From contig NZ_JADOTW010000001.1 in NCBI RefSeq assembly GCF_015645095.1, positions 1-64,000 of the forward strand: a stretch of 64,000 nt of DNA. The letters run 5' to 3'. The notes beneath the pieces were generated by a model. The model had not been told where the DNA came from and ran no database searches. It saw nothing but the letters and a program-made list of their open reading frames with translations. This DNA comes from Halomonas sp. 328. Lineage in GTDB: Bacteria; Pseudomonadota; Gammaproteobacteria; Pseudomonadales; Halomonadaceae. The translations under genes and the position numbers were made by a program. Below, piece by piece: positions 31,714 through 40,825 of the stretch (positions are counted from its first letter, which is position 1; each line of letters opens with the position of its first letter).

Positions 31714-32316
31714 CTAGGCGAGAATAAAGTAGACGCAGGCGGCGGTCAGCGCGCCCATCAGGGCGTTGAAGACCCGCCAGGCCCGGGGGCTGTCGAGCCA
31801 GCGGCCGATAGCGGTGCCGAAGCCGGCCCAGACCGCGATACAGGGCAGCGCCACCAGCTCGGCGAAGGCTGCCAGCAGCAGGGCATTGACCCAGGTGTCG
31901 CCGCCCTCGGGCAAGAAGCCCGCCATCAGCGCCAGGCCCATCACCCAGGCCTTGGGGTTGGCGAACTGGAAGGCCGCCGCCTGCCAGAAGGTCAGCGGGT
32001 GCCCCTCGCCGCGCCGGCGCAGGTCCGGCGGTGGCGCGGTGGCGATGCGCCAGGCCAGGTAGAGCAGGTAGGCGCTGCCGATCAGGCGCAGCGCGGTCTG
32101 CACCAGGGGGAAGCGTTCGAAGAGCAGCCCCAGGCCCAGGGCGATGCCGGCGAAGAGCAGGAAACAGCCCCCCAGGATGCCGAAGATATGCGGCAGGGTG
32201 CGCAGGAAGCCGTAGTTGGCCCCGGAGGCGGTGAGCATCACGTTATTGGGGCCGGGAGTGATGGTCATGGAGATCATATAGAGGGCCGCCGGGCCCAGGA
32301 ATGCCAAGGCTTCCAT
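31714..32316 (-). CDS. LysE/RhtB family exporter
   Basis: 200 residues and about six transmembrane helices. The signature MTITPGPNNVMLTASGANYG is followed by the central FQFANPKAWVMGLALMAGFL, both canonical for the RhtB/LysE family (amino-acid or cysteine-metabolite export). I preferred the ATG at 32316; another lies six codons upstream. It diverges from a MocR-type regulator across about 100 bases, and such regulators often control a neighbouring exporter. Confidence 0.9.
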   Translation of the reverse strand: MEALAFLGPAALYMISMTITPGPNNVMLTASGANYGFLRTLPHIFGILGGCFLLFAGIALGLGLLFERFPLVQTALRLIGSAYLLYLAWRIATAPPPDLRRRGEGHPLTFWQAAAFQFANPKAWVMGLALMAGFLPEGGDTWVNALLLAAFAELVALPCIAVWAGFGTAIGRWLDSPRAWRVFNALMGALTAACVYFILA

Positions 32317-32333
32317 AATATTGCACCCATACA

Positions 32334-32433
32334 ATTATGCGATCATTGGGGAGAAATGCGCGACATTCGCGCCTAAACTCAGCATAATGGGCACAATTTC
32401 TCCGTCAAAGGTTTTATTGTCACCATGACAATA
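32334..32433. promoter_or_regulatory. Divergent LysE/MocR control region with inverted repeats
   Basis: ATTATGC (32334-32340) and GCATAAT (32382-32388) form a widely spaced inverted pair. TATTGTC (32415-32421) and GACAATA (32427-32433) form a 7-bp dyad around the regulator's start codon (ATG 32425). Both are candidate operators for the MocR protein; the second would allow direct autorepression. Confidence 0.5.
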
Positions 32434-33834
32434 TGGATTCCCACCCTCGACGACCAGGGCCCCCGCTACCGCGCCATCGGCGAGGCCATCGCCCGAGCCA
32501 TCGCGTCCGGCGAGCTGGCCCCGGGGCAGCGCCTGCCGCCCCAGCGGCGCTTGGCAGACGCCCTGGGCGTGACCGTGGGCACCGTGACCCGCGCCTATGC
32601 CGAGGCCGAGCGCCAGGGCTGGGTGACCGCCCGGGTCGGTAGCGGTACCTATGTCCGCGACACCGAGACTCCGGGGACCCCACCCTTCCTGGCCGCGCCC
32701 CCGGAGGAGGAGTCGCTGGACGACGGCGTCATCGACCTGAGCATGAGCCTGCCGCCGCCCCACCCGCTGCGGGCCGGCACCCTGGGGCGAATCCTGGGTG
32801 AGCTGGCCCAAGACGAGGCGGTGCTGCGCCGTGCCGTGGAGTACCAATCGGAGCGTGGCGTGCCGGCCCATCGCCGCCAGTTGGCGGCCTGGCTGCAACG
32901 GCTGCTGGGGATCGATGCCGACCCGCAGCAATTGCTGGTGACCCAGGGCGGCCAGCACGGTATCGACCTGGCCCTGCGCGCCCTGACCCGCCCCGGCGAG
33001 CGCATCGCCGCGGATGCCCTCACCTACCCGGGGCTGATCAACGCCGCCCAGCAGGCCCACCTCAAGGTGCTGGGGGTGCCCCTGGACAAGGACGGCATGG
33101 ACACCCAGGCCCTGGCGCGGCTCTGTGCCCAGCAGCCGCCGCGGCTGGTCTATGCGACCCCGGATCAGAACAACCCCACCGGCCGCCCCCTGAGCGAGGC
33201 GCGGCGCAGGCACCTGGTCGAGCTGGCCCGCCGGCACGATTTCTGGATCGTCGAGGATGGGGTCCAGTACCTGCCCGCCGCGGAGCGCGGCACGCCACTG
33301 CTGACCCTGGCCCCGGAGCGCACCCTGTTTATCTTCAGCACCGCCAAGGTGCTGGCCGGGGGCCTGCGCATCGGTACCCTCTGCGTGCCGGAGGCCCTGC
33401 GCGAACGCCTCGGCGCGACATTGCGCGCCCAGAGCTGGATGGTGCCGCCGCTGATGGTGGAGGCGGTATGCCGCTGGGTGGCAAGCGAAGACGCCGACCG
33501 CCTGCTGGCCTGGCAGACCGAAGAGCTGGGGGCCCGACAGGCCCTGGCCCGGGAGCGCCTGGCCGGCATCCCCGTGGAGGGGCGCCCCCACGGCTCCAAC
33601 CTCTGGCTGCCGCTGCCCAACGGCCTGCGCGGCGCCGCCCTGCAGGCAACGCTGGCCCAGCGCGGCCTGCGCCTGACCAGCGCCGAGCCCTTCTGCGTGG
33701 GCAGCGAGCCGGCACCCCAGGCGCTGCGCCTGTGCCTGAGCGCCGCCACCAGCCGCGATCCGCTCGAGCGGGCCCTGGCGCTGGTGCGCGAGGCCCTGGA
33801 GTCGCCGCCACCGCTGCCCTGGGAGACACTGTAA
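32425..33834 (+). CDS. MocR-type regulator (GntR winged helix fused to PLP aminotransferase fold)
   Basis: 469 residues. The N-terminal GntR winged helix (about 12-80; RLPPQRRLADALGVTVGTVT) joins a class I aminotransferase-like domain (about 100-465). QGGQHGIDLALRAL, ATPDQNNPTGRPLSEARRRH and the PLP-lysine region FSTAKVLAGGLRIG (Schiff-base Lys in STAK) are all present. MocR proteins are transcription factors using PLP or its amino-acid adducts as effector. The neighbouring LysE exporter is the probable target. Confidence 0.9.
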   Translation: MTIWIPTLDDQGPRYRAIGEAIARAIASGELAPGQRLPPQRRLADALGVTVGTVTRAYAEAERQGWVTARVGSGTYVRDTETPGTPPFLAAPPEEESLDDGVIDLSMSLPPPHPLRAGTLGRILGELAQDEAVLRRAVEYQSERGVPAHRRQLAAWLQRLLGIDADPQQLLVTQGGQHGIDLALRALTRPGERIAADALTYPGLINAAQQAHLKVLGVPLDKDGMDTQALARLCAQQPPRLVYATPDQNNPTGRPLSEARRRHLVELARRHDFWIVEDGVQYLPAAERGTPLLTLAPERTLFIFSTAKVLAGGLRIGTLCVPEALRERLGATLRAQSWMVPPLMVEAVCRWVASEDADRLLAWQTEELGARQALARERLAGIPVEGRPHGSNLWLPLPNGLRGAALQATLAQRGLRLTSAEPFCVGSEPAPQALRLCLSAATSRDPLERALALVREALESPPPLPWETL

Positions 33835-33928
33835 TCGCCTGTCCTGGTGAATTTTTACGGACTTTTTAGCCCCATCCATGATGGCATAGCCGGACACGGG
33901 CGGGTCTGATCGGGACAAGGGACACAGG

Positions 33929-35410
33929 ATGGCGATATTGCGGCGCAGGATCCGGGAGCACTGGTTGAACTGGGCCCCGATACTCAAGGTGCTGGCCATA
34001 CTCTGGCTGGTGCTGGCGGCCTTTATGGCGATCCCCTGGCTGGTGCTGGTGATCGAGCGGGAGCCGGATGCTCACGCCTTCGCCCAGTCCATCGGCCTGG
34101 TGCTGGTGGCGGTGGCCCTGGTCTGGGCAGGTACGCGCCGCATCGAGATCGCCTTCAAGCCCTGGCAGATGTTCCTGCTCACCACCCTCAGTTGGCTCAG
34201 CGTCAGCGCCTTCGCCAGCCTGCCCCTGGTCCTGGGGGCACCCCAGCTCTCCTTCACCAATGCGGTCTTCGAATCGGTATCGGCGATCACCACCACCGGC
34301 TCCACCGTCATGGAGAGCATCGAGACCCTCTCCGACGGCATCAAGCTGTGGCGGGGCCTGATGCAGTGGCTGGGGGGCATCGGCATCATCGTCATGGGCA
34401 TCGCCATCCTGCCCTTCCTCAAGGTGGGCGGCATGCGCCTCTTCCACACCGAGTCTTCGGACTGGTCGGACAAGGTGATGCCCCGCACCGGCGGTATCGC
34501 CAAGGCCACCCTGGGGGTCTACTGCGGCTTTACGCTGGCCGCGATGCTCGCCTACTGGCTGGGGGGCATGCTGCCGCTGGATGCCGTGGTGCATGCCATG
34601 ACATCGCTCGCCACCGGTGGCTTCGCCAACTCCGACGCCTCCTTCGGCGCCTATGTGGACCGTCCCCACCTGCTGTGGATGGGCTCGCTATTCATGCTCG
34701 CCGGGGCCCTGCCCTTCGTGCTCTATATCCGCATGCTGCGGGGCTCGCGACTGGCGCTCTGGCGGGACCAGCAGGTGCGGGGATTACTGCTACTGCTGGC
34801 CACCGCCATCGTCGGCTTGAGCGCCTGGCGTATCGGCCAGGGCACCGCGGCCTTCGAGGCCCTGACCCATGTCACCTTCAATGTGATCTCGGTGGTGACC
34901 ACCACCGGTTACGCCTCGGATGACTATGGCACCTGGGGATCACTGGCGATCATGGCGTTCTTCTATCTGATGTTCATGGGCGGCTGTAGCGGTTCCACCA
35001 GTGGCGGCATGAAGATCTTTCGCTTTCAGGTTGCCGCCACCCTGCTGAAGAATCAGCTGACCTTCCTGATCCACCCCCGGGGGGTCTTCGCCTCCCGCTA
35101 CAACCACCAGCCGTTGACCGACGAGATCACTCGCGGCGTGGTGGCCTTCTCGTTCTTCTTCTTCCTGACCATCGCCGGCCTGGCACTGGGGCTCGCCGCC
35201 CTGGGCCTGGACTATATGACCGCCCTCTCCTCGGCGGTGACCGCGGTCGCCAACGTGGGCCCGGGGCTCGGCGATACCGTGGGGCCGGCCGGCAACTTCG
35301 CGTCCCTGCCGGATACCGCCAAGTGGCTGCTCTGCCTGGGCATGCTGCTGGGCAGGCTGGAGATCCTGACCGTGCTGGTACTGCTGACGCCGATGTTCTG
35401 GCGGCGCTGA
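33929..35410 (+). CDS. trkH: TrkH-type potassium uptake transmembrane subunit
   Basis: 493 residues, ~10-12 helices. The four pore-loop filter regions of TrkH are visible: SAITTTGSTVME, MTSLATGGFANSDAS, SVVTTTGYASDDYG and TAVANVGPGLGDTVGP. GGCSGSTSGGMKIFRFQ and an N-terminal WAPILKVLAIL are also typical. It moves K+ across the inner membrane and needs the TrkA gating ring, encoded three genes downstream. AGG lies just before the ATG at 33929. It is the first gene of the operon; potassium uptake is central to osmoadaptation in halophiles. Confidence 0.95.
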   Translation: MAILRRRIREHWLNWAPILKVLAILWLVLAAFMAIPWLVLVIEREPDAHAFAQSIGLVLVAVALVWAGTRRIEIAFKPWQMFLLTTLSWLSVSAFASLPLVLGAPQLSFTNAVFESVSAITTTGSTVMESIETLSDGIKLWRGLMQWLGGIGIIVMGIAILPFLKVGGMRLFHTESSDWSDKVMPRTGGIAKATLGVYCGFTLAAMLAYWLGGMLPLDAVVHAMTSLATGGFANSDASFGAYVDRPHLLWMGSLFMLAGALPFVLYIRMLRGSRLALWRDQQVRGLLLLLATAIVGLSAWRIGQGTAAFEALTHVTFNVISVVTTTGYASDDYGTWGSLAIMAFFYLMFMGGCSGSTSGGMKIFRFQVAATLLKNQLTFLIHPRGVFASRYNHQPLTDEITRGVVAFSFFFFLTIAGLALGLAALGLDYMTALSSAVTAVANVGPGLGDTVGPAGNFASLPDTAKWLLCLGMLLGRLEILTVLVLLTPMFWRR

Positions 35411-35442
35411 GCGAGACGATGAATACGGATTCGAGGGACATG

Positions 35443-37380
35443 ATGACAAGCCTTCCACTGCGCCTGATGGTAGGGCTCAGCGGCGGTGAGGAAGATGCCG
35501 CCCTGGTGCGCGCCGCCCACCGCCTGGCGTCCCGGGACGGGGTACGCTGGTGTGCCGTCTACGTGGACAAGGGGCGCGAGGCTCCGGGTCGTCGCCTGGT
35601 GCTGGAACGCGACTTCGCCCAGGTCCAGCGGCTGGGCGGCGAAACCCGGGTGCTTCCGGGACAGCAGCGAGCCTGGGAACTGGCCAACCATGCCCGGGAT
35701 CAGGGGGTCGCCACCCTGCTGGTGGGCGGTGCCAGGCCCTCCGGGTGGCGGTTCTGGCGTCGCCCCCTGGCGGAGCAATTGGCACGTCTCGGTGGCCCCT
35801 ATGACCTGGTGGTGGTGGCCGAGGCACGCCCCCGACCACACTTCCGGCCGCGCCATCGGCACCTGAACTGGCGTCGGCGTGCTCCCCTGGTGGCCGGTGC
35901 GGCGACGACCCTGGTGGCCCTGATCGCGGCCCTGGCTCTCGAGTCCTGGCTGGAACTCGCCGACCTCTCGCTGCTCTTCCTCGCCGCGGTCCTCGCCAGC
36001 GCGGCCATGGCGGGGACCGGCGCGGCCATGCTCAGCGCCGTACTCGGCTTCCTGGCGTTCAATGTCTTCTTCACCGAGCCGAAGCTGTCGTTGGCCATGG
36101 TCGAGCAGGACCAGCTGCTTACCGTGATCTTCTTCCTGCTGGTGGCCATCACCGTGGGGCAGTTGGCCGGGCGGGGCCGCCGTCGACTGCTCGCCCTGCG
36201 CGAGAGCCGCGACCAGACCCATCGGCTGCTGCAATACGCTCAGGCCCTGTCGGTGGCCATGGACACCCCGGGCGTGCGGCGGGTCGGCCTCCAGTCGCTG
36301 GAGCAGTGGCTCAGGGTCCCGGTGGCCTTCCTCGAACGCCAGGCCGGGGAAAGTGGCCTGCGTATCGCCGAGGCGCTCCCCGGCGCCCTGCGCCTCCCCG
36401 AGACGGCCTTGAATGCCGCCGCCTGGAGCTGGCAGCAGGGACGGCCCAGCGGCCATGGCACCGAGACCCTGGGGGGGCAGGCGTGGCGCCTGATCCCGCT
36501 GATGGAACAGCGGCGCTGCCTGGGGGTGGTCGCCATCGCCCTGGAGGAACGCACTCTGTCGCCGGAAGAGGCGACGCTGCTGAACACCATGCTGAGTCAG
36601 TTCACCATGGCCCTGGAACGCACCCGGCTGGTGACGGAGCTGGAAGCGACACGACTCTCCGAGGAACACGAGCGCCTGCGCTCCGCCCTCCTCGCCTCGG
36701 TCTCCCACGACCTGCGCACGCCCCTGGCCTCGATCATCGGTTCGGCCAGCACCTTGCGCGAACTCGAGGCCCAGCTCTCCGATGCCGATCGTCACGAGTT
36801 GCTCGATGGCATCCTCTCGGAAAGCGAACGACTCAACCGCTATATCCAGAACCTGCTCGACATGACGCGGCTGGGCCATGGCACCCTCAAGATCGAACGC
36901 GACTGGGTGGCCCTGGACGACCTGGTCGCGGCGGCCCAGAAACGCCTGGCCAGCCCGCTGGAAGGGCTCGAGCTGGTGCGTGACTGGCCCGATGACCTGC
37001 CGCTGCTCTTCGTGCATCCCGCCCTGATCGAACAGGCCCTGGTCAATGTGCTCGACAATGCGGCGCGCTTCTCGCCGCCCGGTGGCCGCCTGGACATCGC
37101 CGCCGGCGTCGAGGGTAACGCCCTGGTACTCAGGGTGACCGATCAGGGACCGGGCATTCCCGTCGACCAGCGCGAGCGGGTCTTCGACATGTTCTTTACC
37201 GGCGGCGAGGGGGACCGCGGCCGCCACGGCAGCGGCCTGGGGCTGGCCATCTGCCGGGGCATGATCGGCGCCCACGGCGGCCACATCGCCGCCCTGGCCA
37301 ACCCCGAAGGGGAAGGCACCTGCATCGAGATCCGCCTGCCCCTGGCCGCCACCGACGAGGAGATCAACCATGGAGACTAA
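35443..37380 (+). CDS. kdpD: KdpD-like sensor histidine kinase lacking the N-terminal KdpD domain
   Basis: 645 residues. In order: a Usp-like domain (about 1-125; LRLMVGLSGGEEDAALVRAA), four helices (about 145-235), a GAF-like region (about 250-380), HisKA with SVSHDLRTPLASIIG (phospho-acceptor His422) and HATPase with NVLDNAARFSPPGG and GSGLGLAICRGMIGAHGG. Canonical KdpD (~890 residues) starts with a ~220-residue KdpD domain bearing a Walker A motif; that is absent. The start is uncertain among ATGs at 35419, 35440 and 35443; GAGGGA best suits 35443. It lies between trkH and trkA, not with kdpFABC. Confidence 0.85.
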   Translation: MTSLPLRLMVGLSGGEEDAALVRAAHRLASRDGVRWCAVYVDKGREAPGRRLVLERDFAQVQRLGGETRVLPGQQRAWELANHARDQGVATLLVGGARPSGWRFWRRPLAEQLARLGGPYDLVVVAEARPRPHFRPRHRHLNWRRRAPLVAGAATTLVALIAALALESWLELADLSLLFLAAVLASAAMAGTGAAMLSAVLGFLAFNVFFTEPKLSLAMVEQDQLLTVIFFLLVAITVGQLAGRGRRRLLALRESRDQTHRLLQYAQALSVAMDTPGVRRVGLQSLEQWLRVPVAFLERQAGESGLRIAEALPGALRLPETALNAAAWSWQQGRPSGHGTETLGGQAWRLIPLMEQRRCLGVVAIALEERTLSPEEATLLNTMLSQFTMALERTRLVTELEATRLSEEHERLRSALLASVSHDLRTPLASIIGSASTLRELEAQLSDADRHELLDGILSESERLNRYIQNLLDMTRLGHGTLKIERDWVALDDLVAAAQKRLASPLEGLELVRDWPDDLPLLFVHPALIEQALVNVLDNAARFSPPGGRLDIAAGVEGNALVLRVTDQGPGIPVDQRERVFDMFFTGGEGDRGRHGSGLGLAICRGMIGAHGGHIAALANPEGEGTCIEIRLPLAATDEEINHGD

Positions 37381-38089
37381 GCCCGGCGGACGCATCCTGG
37401 TGGTGGATGACGAGCGCCAGATTCGCCGATTCCTGCGTATCAGCCTGGCCTCCCAGGGCTATCAGGTCATCGAGGCCGAGACCGGGGGCGAGGGACTGAC
37501 GCTGGCCCTGTCCCAGTCGCCGGACCTGGTGCTGCTGGATCTGGGGCTCCCCGACCTGGAGGGTCAGGAGGTGCTGGAGGCCCTGCGGACCCAGAGCGAT
37601 GTCCCGGTGATCGTGGTCTCGGTACGCGAGCGCGAGGAGGAGAAGGTGCGCGCCCTGGATGGTGGCGCCAATGACTATGTCACCAAGCCATTCGGGATCC
37701 AGGAGCTACTCGCCCGGGTGCGTCGGCTGCTGCGCTTTCGCGCCAGCCAGCAGGGGGAGGCCCTCGCATCCCGGTTCCACCAGGGCGAGTTGCGTATCGA
37801 CCTGCTGAAGCGTCGGGTGCGGCTGGCGGAGGCGGACCTGCACCTGACCCCCAAGGAGTACGCCGTCCTCGAGAAGCTCTGCCGCCATGCCGGCCGGGTG
37901 GTGACCCAGACGCAACTGTTACGGGAGATCTGGGGGCCCAGCCATGCCGAAGACACCCACTACCTGAGAATCGTGGTCAGCCGACTGCGCCATAAGCTGG
38001 GGGACACCCCCCAGGCCCCCGCCCTGCTGCAAACGGAAGCCGGCGTCGGCTATCGGTTGCAGGTGGAACCCGACGATTCCGACGACTAG
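37370..38089 (+). CDS. kdpE: KdpE-like OmpR-family response regulator
   Basis: 239 residues. The receiver domain contains ILVVDDERQIRRFLRISLAS, phospho-acceptor Asp in LVLLDLGLPDLEG and the conserved Lys in YVTKPFGIQELLARVR. The winged-helix effector domain contains LHLTPKEYAVLEKLCRHAGR and YLRIVVSRLRHKLGD. This sequence pattern is characteristic of KdpE. It overlaps the kinase gene by 11 bases, so the two-component pair is translationally coupled. Its likely target is the trk operon itself, an inference from context. Confidence 0.9.
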   Translation: METKPGGRILVVDDERQIRRFLRISLASQGYQVIEAETGGEGLTLALSQSPDLVLLDLGLPDLEGQEVLEALRTQSDVPVIVVSVREREEEKVRALDGGANDYVTKPFGIQELLARVRRLLRFRASQQGEALASRFHQGELRIDLLKRRVRLAEADLHLTPKEYAVLEKLCRHAGRVVTQTQLLREIWGPSHAEDTHYLRIVVSRLRHKLGDTPQAPALLQTEAGVGYRLQVEPDDSDD

Positions 38090-38116
38090 GCCGATCCGGC
38101 CACAGGAGCTCTCCCC

Positions 38117-39490
38117 ATGAAGATCATCATTCTCGGCGCCGGTCAGGTCGGCGGCACCCTGGCCGAACACCTGGCCCACGAGGAGAACGACATCACGGTG
38201 GTGGACACCGACGGCGAGCGGCTGCGCGAGCTGCACAACCGCCTCGATATCCGCACCGTCAGCGGCCCCGCCTCCTACCCCATGGTGCTGCGCCAGGCCG
38301 GCTGCGAGGACGCCGACATGCTGATCGCGGTGACCAGCCAGGACGAGGTCAACATGATCGCCTGCCAGGTCGCCCACACCCTCTTCCGCACCCCCACCAA
38401 GATCGCCCGGGTCCGCGCCACCGCCTACCTGACCCGCAAGGGCCTGTTCGCCCACGAGGCGGTGCCCATCGACGTGCTGATCAGCCCCGAGCAGGTGGTC
38501 ACCGACCATATCCGCCGCCTGATCGAGTACCCCGGCGCCCTGCAGGTGCTGGAGTTCGCCGGCGGCCAGGTGCAGCTGGTGGCGGTGGAGGCCTTCTACG
38601 GCGGCCCCCTGGTGGGCCAGGACCTGGGCTTCCTGCGCCGCCATATGCCCAGCGTGGATACCCGGGTGGCGGCCATCTACCGCCGCAACCGGCCGATCAT
38701 CCCGCGGGGCGATACCGTGATCGAGGCCGACGACGAGGTGTTCTTCCTCGCCGCCCGCCGCGATATCCGCGCGGTGATGAGCGAGCTGCGCCGGGTCGAG
38801 CGGGACTTCCGCCGAGTGGTGATCGCCGGCGGCGGCAATATCGGCGAGCGCCTCGCCGAGATGCTCGAGCACAGCCATCAGGTGAAGATCATCGAGCATA
38901 GCCTGGAGCGCTGCACCACCCTCTCCGAGCGCCTCGACCGCACCGTGGTGCTCCACGGCAGCGCCACCAGCAAGCGCCTGCTGCTGGAGGAGAACATCGA
39001 GGACTGCGATATCTTCTGCGCCCTGACCAACGACGACGAGGTCAATATCATGTCGTCGATGCTGGCCAAGCGCCTCGGCGCCCGGCGGGTGCTGACCCTG
39101 ATCAACAACGCCGCCTACGTGGACCTGGTGCAGGGCGGCGAGATCGATATCGCCATCTCCCCCCAGCAGGCCACCATCGGCAGCCTGCTGACCCATGTGC
39201 GGCGCGGCGATATCGTCAATGTCCACTCCCTGCGCCGCGGTGCCGCCGAGGCGATCGAGGCGATCGCCCACGGCGATGCGCGCTCCTCCCGGGTGGTGGG
39301 CCGCGCCATCGGCGAGATCGACCTGCCCGGCGGCACCACCATCGGCGCCATCGTGCGCGGCAAGGAGGTGCTGATCGCCCACGACGACGTGGTGGTGGAG
39401 TCCGGCGACCACGTGATCCTGTTCGTGATCGACAAGCGCCGCATCCGCGACGTGGAGCGCCTCTTCCAGGTCGGCCTGACCTTCTTTTAG
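38117..39490 (+). CDS. trkA: TrkA, NAD-binding regulatory subunit of the Trk potassium transporter
   Basis: 457 residues, the full-length two-repeat TrkA. Each half has a Rossmann RCK_N domain ([20 protein letters not shown] at residue 1; [17 protein letters not shown] near 235) followed by an RCK_C domain. It forms the cytoplasmic ring that gates TrkH in response to ATP/ADP and NAD(H). RBS AGGAG precedes the ATG. In many proteobacteria trkA is near rsmB; linkage here to trkH and KdpDE-like genes makes a self-contained regulated potassium module. Confidence 0.95.
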   Translation: MKIIILGAGQVGGTLAEHLAHEENDITVVDTDGERLRELHNRLDIRTVSGPASYPMVLRQAGCEDADMLIAVTSQDEVNMIACQVAHTLFRTPTKIARVRATAYLTRKGLFAHEAVPIDVLISPEQVVTDHIRRLIEYPGALQVLEFAGGQVQLVAVEAFYGGPLVGQDLGFLRRHMPSVDTRVAAIYRRNRPIIPRGDTVIEADDEVFFLAARRDIRAVMSELRRVERDFRRVVIAGGGNIGERLAEMLEHSHQVKIIEHSLERCTTLSERLDRTVVLHGSATSKRLLLEENIEDCDIFCALTNDDEVNIMSSMLAKRLGARRVLTLINNAAYVDLVQGGEIDIAISPQQATIGSLLTHVRRGDIVNVHSLRRGAAEAIEAIAHGDARSSRVVGRAIGEIDLPGGTTIGAIVRGKEVLIAHDDVVVESGDHVILFVIDKRRIRDVERLFQVGLTFF

Positions 39491-39702
39491 GAAGCAGCGC
39501 GGCCCCCGGCGGCCCTCCCCGCGAGTGTGCGGTCGCGTACAGACACCCTGCGCGCCAGGCGCCAACCTACGGATTGAGGGCATTCGAGTCCATGGTCGCA
39601 GCAGGAGTGGTTCGAAGCGCCTTGCCCCAAGACAACCAGGCACGCATCCTGCCGGGTCGGTAGACCATAGAATGGCGTGTCGGGCTCATCAGGAACCTGA
39701 AC

Positions 39703-40809
39703 ATGGCCCTCCAAGAGCCGAATGACGACATCACCACCGAACCACGGGCATTGATGCGCATGCTCGGCGCCTACCGCGAGCCACGCCTCGCCCGCAGCGT
39801 TCTGGAAATCATGCTCACGGTGATTCCCTTCGCCACCCTCTGGATACTGCTATGGGCCAGCCTGGGCGCCGGCCACTGGCTTGGCCTGTTGCTCGTCGTG
39901 CCCGCCGCCGGTTTTCTCGTGCGCATGTTCATGATCATGCACGACTGCAGCCACAGATCCTTCTTCCGATCCAAACGCGTCAACGACTGGGTAGGACGGG
40001 GGATCGGCGTTCTGACCCTGACGCCCTACGATGTATGGCGCCACACCCATGCACGCCATCATGCCAACTCCGGCAACCTGGATCGCCCGCGTGTCGGCGG
40101 CATCAACACCCTGACCGTGCGCGACTTCCAGGGCCTGCCGCGACGGCAGCGGCTCCGCTACCGCCTGTACCGGCATCCGCTGGTGCTGTTCGGTCTCGGC
40201 CCGGCGTACATTTTCCTGCTGGATAATCGCCTGCCTCGGGGTTTCCACCGCGCGGGATGGATGCCCTGGCTGAGCACCATGGGCACCAACGCGGCGATCG
40301 CGGCCGGCGTCACCGCGATGATGTGGCTAGTCGGCGTCGGCCCTTTCCTGCTGGTCCATCTGCCGATCATGCTGCTCGCCGCGTCAATCGGCGTCTGGCT
40401 GTTCTATGTCCAGCACCAGTTCGCGGAGACCCTCTGGGAACATGACAATGACTGGACGTTCCACGAGGCGGCGCTGCATGGCAGTTCGCACTATGACCTG
40501 CCGGGTGTGCTGCGCTGGTTCACCGCCAATATCGGGGTGCATCATGTCCACCACCTCTGCAGCCGCATCCCCTTCTACCGTCTACCCGAGGTGCTCCATT
40601 ACCACCCCGAGTTCCGGCGTGTCGGCCGCCTGACGCTGCGGCAAAGCTTCGCAGCGGTGCAGCTCGCGCTATGGGATGAGGAGAAGCGGCGCCTGGTCTC
40701 CTTTGACGAAGCACGAGAAGTGTCGCCGACCGAGGCTGGCAGCAGCCCTGACCGAGTACGTCGGATCGCTCCGCCGCAGGCCCTCGGCGGCCGACAGCCA
40801 GCCAGGTGA
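39703..40809 (+). CDS. Membrane fatty acid desaturase
   Basis: 368 residues. Three histidine boxes of integral-membrane acyl desaturases are present: HDCSH (80-84), HTHARHH (~115-121) and HHVHH (~285). Hydrophobic pairs flank them. These His residues bind a di-iron centre that introduces a double bond into acyl chains, using a ferredoxin-type electron donor. It groups best with the omega-6/delta-12-like family. The start at 39703 is preceded by CAGGAACCTGAAC. It stands alone; a membrane-fluidity role is inferred. Confidence 0.9.
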   Translation: MALQEPNDDITTEPRALMRMLGAYREPRLARSVLEIMLTVIPFATLWILLWASLGAGHWLGLLLVVPAAGFLVRMFMIMHDCSHRSFFRSKRVNDWVGRGIGVLTLTPYDVWRHTHARHHANSGNLDRPRVGGINTLTVRDFQGLPRRQRLRYRLYRHPLVLFGLGPAYIFLLDNRLPRGFHRAGWMPWLSTMGTNAAIAAGVTAMMWLVGVGPFLLVHLPIMLLAASIGVWLFYVQHQFAETLWEHDNDWTFHEAALHGSSHYDLPGVLRWFTANIGVHHVHHLCSRIPFYRLPEVLHYHPEFRRVGRLTLRQSFAAVQLALWDEEKRRLVSFDEAREVSPTEAGSSPDRVRRIAPPQALGGRQPAR

Positions 40810-40825
40810 TACGAGGCCAGGGCAG

